A DNA stretch of 64,000 bases from Cavia porcellus (GCF_034190915.1 NW_026947507.1:14766501-14830500), one strand, 5' to 3'. Counted from the first letter of the stretch, positions 23,318 through 36,039 are shown. Numbers and translations are program-made. Notes: generated by a model from the sequence alone, not told the origin.

Positions 23318-23400
23318 TCCCTTTTTCCCTTTTTATACTGGTAAGTGAAACCAGGACCTTTGCACTGAACCATAACTCCAACCCTTTAAAAAAAAATGTT
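23318..23400 (-). mobile_element. Diverged ID SINE remnant
   Basis: TTTTTATACTGGTAAGTGAA, ACCAGGACCTTTGCACTGA and ACCATAACTCCAACCC resemble an old reverse-strand ID (B-box region then A-box region). Much decayed. Confidence 0.5.
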
Positions 23401-23739
23401 TTTTGTTTGTTTGTTTGGTGACAGGCTTTTACTGAATTGATCAGATACATAAATCTCCCAAGTTCCAAATAAAGTTAATTATCTTTCCCTCTCAAAACCT
23501 CTGTTTCTTACTCTATTTTTCTCACAGTTAACATTTTCAAACTAGGAATCTATCAGTAATCATTTGCTCCTTCCAATTTCTTATTCATTTCCTTATTATG
23601 AAAAGCCTGTAATTCTACTGAACAAACATCTCTCGATTTCCCCCTCGTTCCCTTTTTCATTGTTTTCACTTAGATCCACAAGATTGCCTTAAAATACAGT
23701 ATATTAATAAAAATCTGAGATACAGTAATACCAAAAGGT

Positions 23740-24145
23740 TAGATGAATGCCATTGAAGAGATGGTTTCCCATAAGCTGCAAGAGAAATGGGAATATCACA
23801 TCACACAGGGGCACACAGAGGGAATTCTGGCAGAGGGAAGAGAGGGAAATGTTAAGGGAACCATCACTGTGGTTCCCCTGGAAAGGAAGGGGTACACAAG
23901 CTTAGGACTGGCTAGTGAGGATAATGTCAGGAGTCTCTGAAACACAGTGGCTTTCTCCAGAGGTCTAATAACTGGTGCTGAGGTAGTAAGTACAGGTGAA
24001 TTTTGGATCAGAGTGTGAAGGCCTAAATAAGGAGATAGGTGTTAGTTTTGGGCTGCTGGCTGCACTTGAAAAGTGCACTCAGAGAAACTGATTACCACTA
24101 GGAATTACCTTATACTGGGAGGGGGAGTCCCTTCAGGGGAAGCAA
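23740..24145. other. GC-richer block, unassigned
   Basis: This segment has more G and C than its surroundings, with GGGAGGGGGAGTCCC near 24118 and GCAGAGGGAAGAGAGGG near 23830. It contains a 65-codon frame (23743-23940) with no recognisable domain. It could be an LTR fragment that I cannot name, or a unique element. Confidence 0.3.
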
Positions 24146-24554
24146 GGCCAAGATACCACAGCAATGGAATACAGAGAATAAGACACGGTTACACACATCT
24201 CTCAAATGAAGCACTGCAATAATATTAAAATATACTTCCCTATTATGCCACTGTCGTTCTACAAATGATCTTACCAAAAGCTACAACTAATCACATAAAA
24301 ATCTTATGGGACTATCCTAGTACCTATAAAACCTGTAACTCCGAAAGTTTGTTTTTTCCAGTCAAGATCATTAAATAGCCTATGTTCTTTTGCATTCCCT
24401 TCTCCTAGCTTGCCCTACGAATCAAACTAAATGAAAAAAATGAATTCTATCACTAACATACCACTTTAAATTTTCTCTAATTCTTTATCAAGTGTACATT
24501 TAATTTTACCATACTTTTAATTAAAATATTACTAAGCTTTATCTTATAGTCTCC

Positions 24555-24655
24555 TTTTTTTGTCTTTTTCCTTTTTATCAGTACCCAGGATCGAACTCAC
24601 AACTGCCTGCTTGCAAGGCAGGCGCTTATGCCACTGAGCTAAATCCCCAGCCCCA
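24555..24655 (-). mobile_element. ID SINE, first of a tandem pair
   Basis: Reverse-strand young ID: A-tail complement TTTTTTTGTCTTTTTCC on the left, head AAATCCCCAGCCCC on the right. It is directly followed by a second ID in the same orientation. Only the outer boundary carries a TSD (TATCTTATA at 24540-24548 and 24762-24770). Confidence 0.95.
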
Positions 24656-24761
24656 TTTTTTTTTTTTGGTCTTTTTCTTTTTTATGGGTACCAGGGATCA
24701 AACTCACGACCGCATACTTGCCAGGCAGGCGCTTATGCCACTGAGCTAAATCCCCAGCCCC
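24656..24761 (-). mobile_element. ID SINE, second of a tandem pair
   Basis: Reverse-strand young ID beginning with a T-run then GGTCTTTTTC and ending AAATCCCCAGCCCC. The anticodon-stem part differs (CGCATACTTGCCAGGCAGG), so this unit is not an exact copy of its neighbour. The right outer TSD TATCTTATA follows directly. Confidence 0.95.
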
Positions 24762-25099
24762 TATCTTATATTTTAACTAATTTTCTAATATAAAGTTTGG
24801 AATGTCAATACAGTTTTTTCCTACTTGCCTTTTAATGCCAAAAAATCTTTGTAGTAAGTGAGCCTACCATGTAACTCCAAATCATCCATTACATTTAAAT
24901 ACTGAGATAGTTCCCAAAGGTTAAAATGAGGTTTATGTAACCCTATTTTATACTGCTTCTTTTCTTCAAATTATTCATAGATGATCCTAAATGTTAATAC
25001 TTGATCAAATGGAATAAATACATTTTTGGCTTTTGATCTCAAATGCCCACATGTTTTCTATTCTACTAGATACTTATTTTTTAGCAATAGTACTGCGAC

Positions 25100-25220
25100 T
25101 CTATAGAGGTTGTTCTAAATTACATATTAGGAAACTGAGGTTGAAAGAGATTAAATCCCTTGCCTCGGGTCACACAGTGACAGTTTAAGGGACAGGTTAT
25201 AACTCTGGTGGCACAACTCT
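25100..25220 (-). repeat. MIR fragment
   Basis: TAGGAAACTGAGGTTGAAAG, AGATTAAATCCCTTGCC and GGTCACACAGTGACAG are the classic antisense MIR core. Confidence 0.75.
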
Positions 25221-27600
25221 CAATATGCTCGTGTTTTCCAATGTCTGTTTCTTTTATAAAGGCAGTAACAATATTTGCTCTTTTACATATTCAACAGGAA
25301 AATCAAATCCTTTAGAAGTCTCAAAAATAACCAATGCCATCTAGATTCCATCAAAATTTTAAAACCTTTTAGTGTTCTCTGTGGTAACATTTGATCATTT
25401 ACATCTATATTAGTAAGGTAATATCGGCTGTTATGACAGACAAACCTGGAAATATTGGAATGTAAGAGTTTTTCTTTTTCCTCTAACATCATAAAATGTT
25501 GGCATTCAGTAGGGTGGCCTTCCACAGGATGACTTCTTGGGTCAGATCCAAAACTTCATGGCACAGTAATACAAGTACCACCAGTACGTATGTTGGTTCC
25601 TTTGACTCACAAGTTCCATGGGCCCAAACAAATGCTGTTCATACAATGGGCATGTTACAGTTGAGGACCACTGAACATTTACAGTAAGCAGTAACAAGTT
25701 TGCCCTTGGCAAACACCTTACCCCTCATGTTTCCTTCCTGCAGATACAACCATTAGTCTGGGTAAAGAATAGTCAGGATTTTATCATTTTTGGCAAAGCT
25801 AGTAAAGGCCTTACCTTTTTGGCCAGGCCAGTGCAGGGGGGTTCCTAGGGGCCAGGAAGATTGGATATTGATGGAGAAGAAAAAAGGATTATCTTTGTAA
25901 TTTTCGATGTATAGAGATTGCTAAAGCAATGTAAGCTCAGATTAATCTGAACTTATCAGGAAAAACAAAACTCAATGGAGAGATAGGAACATGATGGTGG
26001 CAATGAATGAGAGATTAAAGGACGATGAGAAATATTTTAAAGAAAATTTTACAGGTTTGGTAAAAACAACTATTATCTTAAAATGTATATTTTTATTTCA
26101 AATATTTATGTCTTCTGACTTGGGAAAAAATAAAATTGAAATATAAACAATACACACATAGCCTTCCTAAGTATTTTAGTTTTTATTCCCTTATTAATTT
26201 AATTCTATCCTTTTTGTTTTCAGACATGACATTTGTTCCAGAGAGATACTCAGTTCTTTTGACAACAATTACTGAAATGAATTATGCAGGAAAAATAAAA
26301 TTCTAAGTAATATTTTCCTCAAAATATTTTAAAAACAGGGAAATTATTATTTACAAGTTATGGTCTTCATATTAGCACATAAAGCATCAAATAAATGGGG
26401 GAGAGAAAGTAAAAAATGAAAAACATTTCAATGAAGCAAAGCAAGCATTATAGAGTGCTCACTACACTATTTTTGTTAAGCTAGACAAAACAGCTTTGGA
26501 AAGATCTGGAGCTCCCACAAGAATATATACCTAGAAATTAGTAAGAAAAAAGCTGGCAGTAATGAAACAGAGTAAATGCATCCGAGAATACTGACCTTCA
26601 GAATCTCAGTCTCATTGTGAGCAAAGGTAATTTTCATTAAATTGAGGGAGAGATACATTTGCACTAGGCTGCAGGATAGATGCCTACATGTACACTAAAG
26701 CACAAAGGATTCCCTGGTAGATTACACCGTCATTTTCATCTATGTGCATTAGAGTGAATATGTTAAATAACTTATAATTCTACTCAATTTAGTCACATTG
26801 CAATTTATGTGTGTATCATGAGCCAACATTAGGGAATTAACAATAAATAATTATTGACTTACTTCATAATGCCACATTTTAACAAGCAAAATAAAATTTA
26901 CTATATGTTGATGTCTCATTATACCTGGCATGTAATTTATTTCTCTGTTGGAGTTGAGTTTATCAACTGTTTCTGTCCATGCAGAGAAAATGTTCCTACC
27001 TAAGAAACCAATACAAGAACACAGGCGGGAAGCTGGAAAGCTTAATTGAAAGTCTAAGTTAGGCTGTCACTTTGATTCAAAGAAAAGGACCCCGTTGTAC
27101 CATTTCTTATTCAACTACACAAAATCTGACAGTTAATTATATACTTATTAGTATATAGTATATCAACATATAGTGTAACAAAATATACTAATATACAATA
27201 TACTCCAAAAAGGGACCTATGATAGCATTTATCATGAATCTTAGTGATATCTGAAAGTAAACTATATTGAAAAGCTACATATAAAATATTTCTTGAATTT
27301 CATGAACTTCAAATAATATAGTAATAATTACTACAAAATGGTTGTTCTTTCAACAGTTGTCGGCAGCAAATCAATTCAGGTAGTTATATCTAACTTATAA
27401 TTTTCACATTATTAGGGCTTAATTAATTGCTAAATAAAATGTATACTGCTATAGCAACTTTAATAAAAGTTGTATATTATTTTCCAAAGTTCCAAATGAA
27501 AAAAATTCCTCCTGAATATCTTAAGTCAAGATCCTACTCTATACAGATCCTACTCTACAAAGTATTTATCATTGAGAAATAAAAGGAAGCCTTTCAAAAT
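25221..27600. other. No gene or recognised repeat
   Basis: AT-rich, free of SINEs. The frames at 25283-25525 and 25496-25687 are unsupported. An irregular TATA/ATAC-rich patch lies at 27135-27205. Confidence 0.35.
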
Positions 27601-27604
27601 CATC

Positions 27605-27850
27605 AATAATGATGATGATGGTGAAGATTTACTGTGACCAAGGTATTGTCAATATTACATGTAGTATGTCATCTTCATAACAGTTCAATGAGATAAGAAG
27701 TTTCAATCTCCATTTTGTATCAAACAAACTAAGACCTATGGGGGGTAAAGTAAATTATTTTAGATCACTCAGCTTGTTAGTGGAGGAACCAGAATTCCAA
27801 CCCAAGAAATCTGATGTCACAGGCTCAGTATTAATCTCTCAGATGACAGG
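27605..27850 (-). repeat. MIR fragment
   Basis: Antisense MIR order: AATGAGATAAGAAGTTTCAA, CCATTTTGTATCAAACAAAC, TAGATCACTCAGCTTGTTAG, GGAACCAGAATTCCAACCC, and TCTGATGTCACAGGCTC. A short (GAT)n run precedes it. Confidence 0.7.
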
Positions 27851-29195
27851 AAACATCTGCTCTAGGACACAGGAAAAGCACCACGCTCTATGACCAAACT
27901 GTAACTGATGCATACAAATGTGTTCACATGAGAGTACCAGGGTAACATGACGATACTAACAATTTAACATAAAGATTAATACTAAAGTAATACGCCTCAA
28001 AAATCCATTTCTTTTTGCCATAATTTTCCAAGGGAGAAAAAAATTATACATTAGACATTTGAAAAACTAAATGAAAGCCCTGTACTTTAAAAGTTGGACA
28101 TTTATCAGACATTTGATTAAATCTTTTACAAAGATTTTCCCCCAACCCTAAAACTGAAAATCTATTAACTTCTGTTTCCAAAACTACTTCCATTAAAGAG
28201 CAGATACCAGTAGCTTCTGGTATTTTTCATCGTATAGAAAAAATATATCCTTTGAACTTCATATTTTAACAGCTCTCTGGACAAGACTCAATTAAGAAAA
28301 TCCAATGCTTGCACACTGATTTATAGGAAAAACAGATTCAACTGCCTGTGGAAAAAAATGAACCCTGAAAAAAGTCAAACAATGGGGTTGATTCTGTTCT
28401 GAAATATTTAAGTCCACTATAACTGATTTTTGAAGTTATAAAGTTATGAAAACAGAAGGCTCAAGGGCTCAAGTACCAGAGACAAAAGAAAACAATGAAG
28501 CTGATCAATTCTCAATCATAAGACCCAATGTTATTTAGACCAACTTCAATTATTAAATACTGATGAAAGCAAATAACAAAAGAAAGAAAATCAGCATTCA
28601 TTCTACAGTCTTTATATTCTGAATAACCCAGGCTTCCTTCATTGCATCTAATTTTAGTGTGCTTTTTTTCTTAGTGATAATCTAAAAACTTAATACGAAT
28701 GGAGAATAGCTTTTCAATTTCAGATGTTGATTTCAGTGTCTCTCTTAGGACTGTGACCTATTTTACAGCTCTACTTTTTGCAACATGCAATCTGACTTCA
28801 AAAGAGGCTTTATGGATCATGAATATGGCAGATAGGAAGATGCTCTTTTTTCACAGTACTGTCTATGAAGAAACCATAGATCACTTTAATAAGACTGTAT
28901 TCACTGCTATCAAGATAGTAAAGGCTAATGATCTTTAAGGTAGGAAGAAACACCCAACTAATCCATTAAGAACAGTTGACCACAGCTTAGGAAGTTCAAA
29001 AAAGCTGTCTTGGAGTTCTTCCATTTCTTTCACATTGTTCATTTCTTTCACACTGTTGCAAATCTGATCATTCTTCTACTTTAAACTTTTATGTGTAATA
29101 TCTATTTACTCATTTGACAAAACTTACTTGTAAGTACACATTGAGAACATGTGCTTATGTTGTATCCCAATTTAAAGTATTTGAGATCAGTCACT
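27851..29195. other. No gene or recognised repeat
   Basis: AT-rich. The 79-codon frame at 28699-28938 has no recognisable motif. Confidence 0.35.
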
Positions 29196-29298
29196 CAGCT
29201 TTTTTTTTTTCTTTTAAATTGGAGGTAATGAGGATTCAACCCAGTTCTTTGAGCATAAGGCAGTGACCTATCACAGAGCTATATCACAAGTCCTAAGT
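29196..29298 (-). mobile_element. Old ID SINE
   Basis: A T-run followed by TGGAGGTAATGAGGATTCAA, CCCAGTTCTTTGAGCATAAG, and CACAGAGCTATATCACAAG follows reverse-strand ID layout with heavy divergence. It is the only tRNA-derived SINE I see between 24.8 and 44.4 kb. Confidence 0.6.
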
Positions 29299-29343
29299 AC
29301 TTTTCTTTTTAACACAACAGGTTAGATAGATGTGTACAAATCC

Positions 29344-29345
<2 letters not shown>

Positions 29346-29383
<38 letters not shown>
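29346..29383. repeat. (CA)n microsatellite
   Basis: Pure dinucleotide run, about 19 units, directly legible. Confidence 0.98.
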
Positions 29384-29385
<2 letters not shown>

Positions 29386-29424
29386 TAAATCTTTAAGACA
29401 ACAGAGAAAAATAAGGTTAAATTT

Positions 29425-29545
29425 CAAATGTTCCCTATGTGCCAGGTTAGTGCTTTAATCTTTTGAATGTTCACAATCATTGATTCTACTTACTATTTAT
29501 ATATGTTATTTAGATGTTCTGTACCCATTTTATAGAGGGCAACAT
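29425..29545 (-). repeat. MIR-like fragment
   Basis: TCCCTATGTGCCAGGTTAGT, GCTTTAATCTTTTGAATGTT and ACCCATTTTATAGAGGGC follow antisense MIR order. Confidence 0.55.
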
Positions 29546-31419
29546 TTACCTGAATGCAAAAACAAGCTTTAATTTTGAGCACTTTCAACCATATTATTTC
29601 ATCTCCAAGTACTGAAGACATTACAGAAGCACAGGGCATCTTAAAAAGAAAAACTGAAGGGCCTTACAGATTATCCACAGAGTTTCAGGGTCAGGTGCAT
29701 AGGGGTAAAGTGGAATTAATGCTGACTGGTGTAATATTCAGCTGGAAGTTTTTCCTATACTCTCTCTTCCTGAGGTCTTCAAAATTTCTGCATCTTTCCA
29801 AATCAGATCTATTACATTTATCTTCATTAGCAATTATCTGAGGTCCCTCCCATTTACAAGATTTTGGGATTTTACTATGTGGGGCTCCATCTTTTAAGTT
29901 TAAACACGCAGTGTCTTCTTTACTTTAGAGAAAAGCAATACTTTGGTTTAATTAGAAGAAACATGAATCTTGTCTCTTTTTACTTTGCTATGTCAAGCAT
30001 GTTTCAAGTAAGTACATGATGACAATGACAACAGAAAGATGATTTATATAGTCAGTGCAAGTGACATGAGGAAATAAAAAATAAGATAGGGGCATAAAAA
30101 TACAATAAAAGAGGCAACAAGAAGTACAGCAATAAGGCAAAGGGTTCTTTTTACTGGTATAATAATTTAAATATTTAACTAAGATTTTTGTCTTTCAAAA
30201 TAGCCCTTTGGAATGCTATCCAGCAGTTTTGAGACTTGCATCCATAGTCTTAGTTGCAATGCAGGTCTTTGTGCTTGCATAATAGAATTTATTTCTGGAA
30301 ATATTTGCACTGAAAAATGGTAGTGCATTCAGGCATTTATAACATATTAAAAATGTCTAATTTAAAATAATAATTTGGTATATAATAATAAGGTCATTTT
30401 CATATAGTACGTAAGGAGGCTCCAAAGGTAATTCAAATTATTCTGAATTTCAAAATATTTTGATCAATATTTTGATGATACTGATATATTTATGACTGAG
30501 AATTTGCCAAAAACTAAATATTATGATATAAAATCCTAAAAACAATTTTCATCAGTATCTTATACAAGTGACAGGAATAAGGTTACTCTTGCAATACTCC
30601 AGCTGACTTAGAAAAGAATATGTAACAAAATACCCAAGTATCCGCTACAAGACCTGGGCTGGGGAGGTCACAAGCAGTGAAGGCAAAAGGCAACATGAAC
30701 ATTTCACTGAAACAGAGCCCTCAGGAATGACAAGTAACTGACAGGGAATAATTGCTACTGACAGGGTAGGCTGGTCTATAGCTACAAGGAATGGAGTTGC
30801 TTTTGTATTTAAAAGGTCAGAACCCATGGCAAAAGTAGCAAACGGATCCTTTAACTACAAATTATAAATATCACATGTATTCAGTACAGAAAAAGCTTTT
30901 GATCCAACATAGATCTTTACATTCACAACTGCACAAGAACTAATTAACTTTCAAGCTGGCTGTTATATTACTTTTTAAAATAAAGAACAAATAATTGTCA
31001 CCTATTCACAAATCCCAACAATCAAAACATAAGAATGTTTCTGTACTTAGCAATTTATTTACTCTAGTATTTACAGAGGATCTAACATGATTCTAGTCTT
31101 TGAAATCCCAATCCAATCTGTATTTAGTAGTTAGTTTGCAGGAAAATCAATACATTAAATAAAGAACTCTTACTTAACAAACACTTAAGATATTGAATTT
31201 CTATTTTAAAAATAGCCAATTTCATAAAAAATGCTTGTCTCTTCTTCCTCCCTAGACGTTTTAAGTAACAGTGAACAAATAAGTGATAAAGTCACAAAAA
31301 GTGGAAGCAAATATTACCAGTGGGCAAGTGACTTCAACAAACTCTCAAACAATGGAAATTACCCTTAAATGGTAAAAGCATGAAGGATGGAGAAGTTCTA
31401 AGTTAATGAAAGAATTTTT
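29546..31419. other. No gene or recognised repeat
   Basis: AT-rich. The 95-codon frame at 29554-29841 is unsupported. The block at 30640-30830 is slightly GC-richer and unassigned. Confidence 0.35.
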
Positions 31420-32180
31420 AGGTATCTTAAGCACTTCCCATATGGCAGGCAGTATTTTGGTATTGAGTGAACAGCAATGAAGGAAGCAGCAATGAACTCA
31501 CAAATACACTCATTAGGGAAGACTGAAAATTGAAAAAAAATAAATGTGTGTAACTGTTAATTTGAGTGTCACCTAGAATGGACAGAGGGATATATTCTAA
31601 CGAATACAATGTATAAATTAGACAGTATGTCACACCGTATGAAATGTTCAGGAGAAAAAGAGATCAAGGAAGGAGAACAAAAAGTGAAAACGTTCTAAAA
31701 CTTCAAGTAGCATGAAGAGACATTAATATATAAGCAAAGACACAAGGCAAGTGAGGGATCAAGTTATGTGGATATTAGGAATGTAGTAGATTACTTCTTT
31801 CTCTTCCAGCCTCATCCAACTTCCCTGAAATATTGACTTAGGACTTGGGATGTTCAGATCTATGAAGTATGAGTTTATGTGGGAAGTGTCATATTTAAGA
31901 AGAACCTTTAAATGTACTTCCCGTTTGATGATGTCTCTTCTTGGGTTTGTATCTCTACTAAGGAAACTACATAGGTAGTCAATCACCTGATCTTCCAACA
32001 AGTTTTGTGAAGCTGAACCTAGCCAATTGCAGAACCACCACTGCCAACCTATCACTGTAAATTAAGATAATTTCCTGAGATTTGGGGATTGTTTGTTGGA
32101 GTAGTAGGCAGTACTAAATACATTCTGGTCAGAGGGAGCAGAAAATGCAATGACTCTAAGGCAGAAGTGCACTTAACCTA
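31420..32180 (-). repeat. L2 LINE fragment, interrupted
   Basis: Antisense L2. TTCCCATATGGCAGGCAGTA, GAGTGAACAGCAATGAAGGA, TGAGGGATCAAGTTATGTGG and GGATATTAGGAATG occur on the left. The alignment resumes at about 32090 with CTGGTCAGAGGGAGCAGAAA, CTAAGGCAGAAGTGCAC. About 300 bp of unrelated sequence lies between, read here as an inserted LTR. Confidence 0.5.
31790..32090 (+). mobile_element. Old LTR (MLT1-like) inserted in L2
   Basis: Begins near TTACTTCTTTCTCTTCCAGC and ends TTCCTGAGATTTGGGGATTG then TTTGTTGGAG, an MLT1-type 3' end. GTAGTAG occurs on both sides and could be a TSD. The 98-codon minus frame here (31759-32055) is not a gene. Confidence 0.45.
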
Positions 32181-32189
32181 CATAAGAAA

Positions 32190-33640
32190 TAGAGGCCAGC
32201 AAAATGGCAAGAGAAGAAAGCTGATTCAGACCTCACCACCCTGGAGAGGCTACAGACAAGAGGTTCCGATAAGACAAATGACCGAAAACTCTGGGAGAAT
32301 ACTGGGGAATAATCTGAAACTGTAAATGCAGAAGCACCCCTATCCCGTGGAAAGAACCCTGCTATTCACATGTGTACATGCCCTCTGGCCTCCACCTTAA
32401 GCAGAAAATGTGTGGTATATTCTCTGAGAAAAGAGAATGGGAAGACACTGGGACTTGGGGGAACCAGGTATAACAGAAGGCAGAGGTGAGATGGACAGTT
32501 AAAACACAAGTGAATTGTAGCTATAAAGAAAGAATCTATAACATCAATATTGATCAAAACATTTTAAAATTCCTTCTTTACAACTACCTTTATAGACTCC
32601 TTGCAAACCATATGAAAATGATTTTATCATGTACCAGTCTTATTTTTAACTAGACAGGGGAAACACAGTATAAATATCTAATGTCGCTAGCATTTTTCAC
32701 TGCAAATAATGTGTATTTTCAAAAATAAATTTCATTCTGCAAAGAGGAAGATCTGTATCACACATAAATTAAATATATAATTACCAAGTCAGTAGTTAAA
32801 AATATTGAGAAGCTATTCCTGGAAAGTGAAATAGGGTGGAGACCTTACAATTTTTCATGGTAATCCTTTTGGTAATATTTAATTTACTATGTAGTTAAAT
32901 AAAATATTTTAATTTAAAAATTACTAGTCCATGTTTTCAGTGCACAATGATTACATTCACTGTGGGGAGTAGGTACATGTGCCGGCGGGCCTCTTGATTG
33001 TTTTTACTCCCATTCTTGACCTCTCCTTGCCTTCTCTCTTCATCTTTACTTCCCCTTACTCCTTCCCCTTTGCAAAAGATCCCACTTTTATTTTGACCTT
33101 AAATTATTTTGGTTTCTCATCAAATAATTTATGAAAGAATAAATATTTTCAAATGACATAATTCAGTTTTGCAAAAGCTCCCATAAGTATATTACCTGCT
33201 GGATACTTATGAAGCCTGAGTAAAACACCCTGTTGATATACCTGATGTAAGATAATAACCCTAATGGCAAAAATAACAATTAAAAAAAAAACTAAGGGCA
33301 AAAGCAATTATATGGGATACAGGGATCAATGAAAATCCTTTACCTTTAGACATAGATTTAACTAATTTTTAAATCTCAGTAGCTCTTTCAAACTTTGTAT
33401 TTCTCTCTTCGTCTAACATTTCTTTCACTGCTTAGTAATCAATTGATTTAATGCTGATCATCAATCTGACTGTGCTAATCACTCTAATAAACATAGAATC
33501 ATGGTATTATTCCTGACCTTCAGATACCTGTATTATTTGACTCTCCTACCTAAGTAAGAAAAACATTTGTTTGATATAACTTGTTTTGAGGTGATAAGCA
33601 TGGATCAAATCATCCTATGACCAATGCTGTATGTCCTTCT
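32190..33640. other. No gene or recognised repeat
   Basis: AT-rich with a slightly GC-richer part at 32200-32480. Nothing is supported. Confidence 0.35.
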
Positions 33641-34560
33641 CTTTACCTTTTACATATGTACATAGTACATGTTGATCACTCTAAAAAAGTTGAAGAAATA
33701 AAGTCTAAACAAATAAAATCTCTGCAACTCTACCCACCCAGAAATGATATGGTTATCACCTACCATATGTTCTTTTGAGATTTTTCTCATTCAAATATAA
33801 CTGCAAATATATTAAATAGAAACACACTGCACTCTGTGCCAAGCCACTCTGCCTTGGAGCTAGCTGATTATGGACTGAGGCCCCCACAGTGAGTTGAATA
33901 AACCTTTCCTTCCTTCAAAAAAAAAAAAAAAAAAGAAACACACTAAATTGTTGTATAACGTATTTTTCCACTTAACATATCTTATATTCTTTTAATAATT
34001 ATTGAAGGTCATTTGAATCTATAACTTCAAAAATTATTAAACTATGTAATTTATTTAATCAGTGCCCCATTGTGATGGTCATTGATATTTTCATATTTTG
34101 TTTCTCCATATCTATACACATCTATAAGTTTATTACTTAGAATGAATTCCTAGAAATCCAAATTAACATTGCTAAATCAAATGATACAGCCTTAAAGTTT
34201 TTAAACACATACTGCTAAACTATGCTTCTTGAAGGGCTCATTTATTAACATTCCTATGAGAAATGTTTGAATATTAAGAACCTTTAAAAATCTGCCAATG
34301 TGAGAAAAAATATATTTCACTGTGGTTTTATTTCAGTTTTATTGATCATTAACAATGCTGAGCATCTTCATGGTTCTTAGTTACTAAGGTCTCTTACAAA
34401 TTTTTAATTTTCCATTGTCTTTTATTGATTTATAAAAGGTTTTTATACACTAAGAATATAAACCCTGTGTCACACTTGCAAACAACTCATTTGCCTCTTT
34501 CTACAGCTTCTTTTTATAGTTAGTCTTTGGATAGAGAAAATATAATGCTTTCTTTCAATA
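33640..34560. repeat. Ancient L1M fragment
   Basis: Order and wording match the AT-rich 3' region of old mammalian L1: TTTTCCACTTAACATATC, AATGAATTCCTAGAAATCC, AAATTAACATTGCTAAATCA, TGTGGTTTTATTTCAGTTTT, ATGCTGAGCATCTTCATGG, and ATTGATTTATAAAAGGTTTT. Divergence is high. A retroposed LTR end sits inside it at 33829-33933, so the L1M is older. Confidence 0.6.
33829..33933 (+). mobile_element. Retroposed 3' end of an LTR transcript
   Basis: An insert of about 105 bp: a MaLR-like R segment (CACTCTGCCTTGGAGCTAGC, TGATTATGGACTGAGGCC), AATAAA at 33897-33902, then a poly(A) run starting at 33917, about 15 nt after the signal. It is flanked by the 11-bp TSD AGAAACACACT at 33818-33828 and 33934-33944. 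A polyadenylated, 5'-truncated copy with TSDs is the signature of L1-driven retroposition of an LTR-terminated RNA. An LTR made by integrase would not carry a poly(A) tail. Confidence 0.88.
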
Positions 34561-35930
34561 TAGGAAACTATTTTGAATAGAGTAAATTTAGATATCACTG
34601 GCTTGTACCTTTGATGATTAGTAAGTGAAACATACAACTGAACATGGCCGCTCTATTAACTTAGGCCTGCTGATATGTCTAAATTAAGGTAGCAATCACT
34701 CCTTTCCTATTGTTTCATTTTTTCCTAGTCCAAAAACCTACTTGGCATTATGTCGGCATAAATCATAAAGCAGAGACCACAAAAGAAAAAAGGGAAAAAG
34801 CAGATTTCAAATACAGCTTCAATAATAAAAATTAAAAAGAATCTGTAGGACTAGCATGATAATTATTTTAAGGCTATACTAGCTTGCACTCTGGCCTATA
34901 ATATAAAAAGACAATGACTGAGATTGGGAGCCAGAAGGAGAGAAAACACAAAAGACAAGATCGATATTACATACATGAAGTTTACATTATAAATAAAGTC
35001 AGTTACACTCATGTAAATTTCTCTTAAGTTTTACTATAAACTGGAAAAATGAATGCTCAAGACAGTCTTTGGAATGTAATTCTATTTCCTGTCTTCTCAG
35101 TACTTACTTAATAATTTATTGATCAACTGCAAAATTTTACTATTTTATTAGTTCATAGTTGCTCAAGTATTTAATTCCTAGATTCTACACTTCTTGTAGC
35201 AACTGTGTAGACATAGACCAGAGCAACTTCTGACACTCAGGAACAATATTTTGATGATCATGTAAGCCAGAAGTCATATAAATGCCTTAGGTAAAAAATT
35301 ATCTTTCACTCTTGGATTCTTGCTTTCTATTTTAAAAGGTGCATGATAGAAAAAAAACTTTTCTAAATTGTCCTTCACAAATACATAGATACTTTGTGAT
35401 GATGCCTGCCACCCAAAGTTTATGCATACAACATTATTATAGTCTGTAAAAAATGTAAAGAAAAAATGTATCTCGAGAGATTAGTGAGTACTGTACTTAA
35501 TAGTTGGGAATCTGGCCAATGGTTGGGCCTAAACAATTTTTCTATTAGACAGTAAACTCTATTAAACTGCATATCTTATCACAGTAGTCCGTTTCTGTTA
35601 GCTCCTAAGTGCTATGAGCAATGAGAGTTCTAGCACTTAAGTAGTTGTCTTGATGAATTTGCTTTGCAAGCACACTTTTTACTTATCCCACTTGTTTGTT
35701 TTGACTTTGGGGCAAGTCATGAAAATGACGGGAAAAGAATGCAGTGATGAGTAGTGCTGACACAGACTTAACAAAGGGAATCAAGAGACAAGGAGGCAAG
35801 GTTTCCCTTTTTAGTGTTTCTCTGACTTTATACCGCGAGCCTAATGCATGGATCATCTAGTGTATGGTAGGCAGCTTCTCACTGAAAGTAACACAGACCC
35901 GGGATAAAATACCATACAGTCTCCCATCTT
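34561..35930. other. No gene or recognised repeat
   Basis: AT-rich, SINE-free. Confidence 0.4.
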
Positions 35931-35934
35931 GTGA

Positions 35935-36035
35935 GGCTGGGAAAGCCATTAGTTTGCTGGAACTCCTGTGAGATTAACTGTGCCATCTGAAATGTGGGAT
36001 CAATACCTCATAGCCTAATTGTGAAAATTAAATGC
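35935..36035 (+). repeat. MIR-like fragment
   Basis: CATCTGAAATGTGGGATCAA, TACCTCATAGCCTAATTGTG and AAAATTAAATGCTC follow the MIR core to 3' order. Confidence 0.5.
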
Positions 36036-36039
36036 TCAA

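Noticed and set aside
29346..29383. Possible regulatory Z-DNA element
   Set aside because: Ordinary (CA)n microsatellite, common in mammals, with nothing further to support a role.
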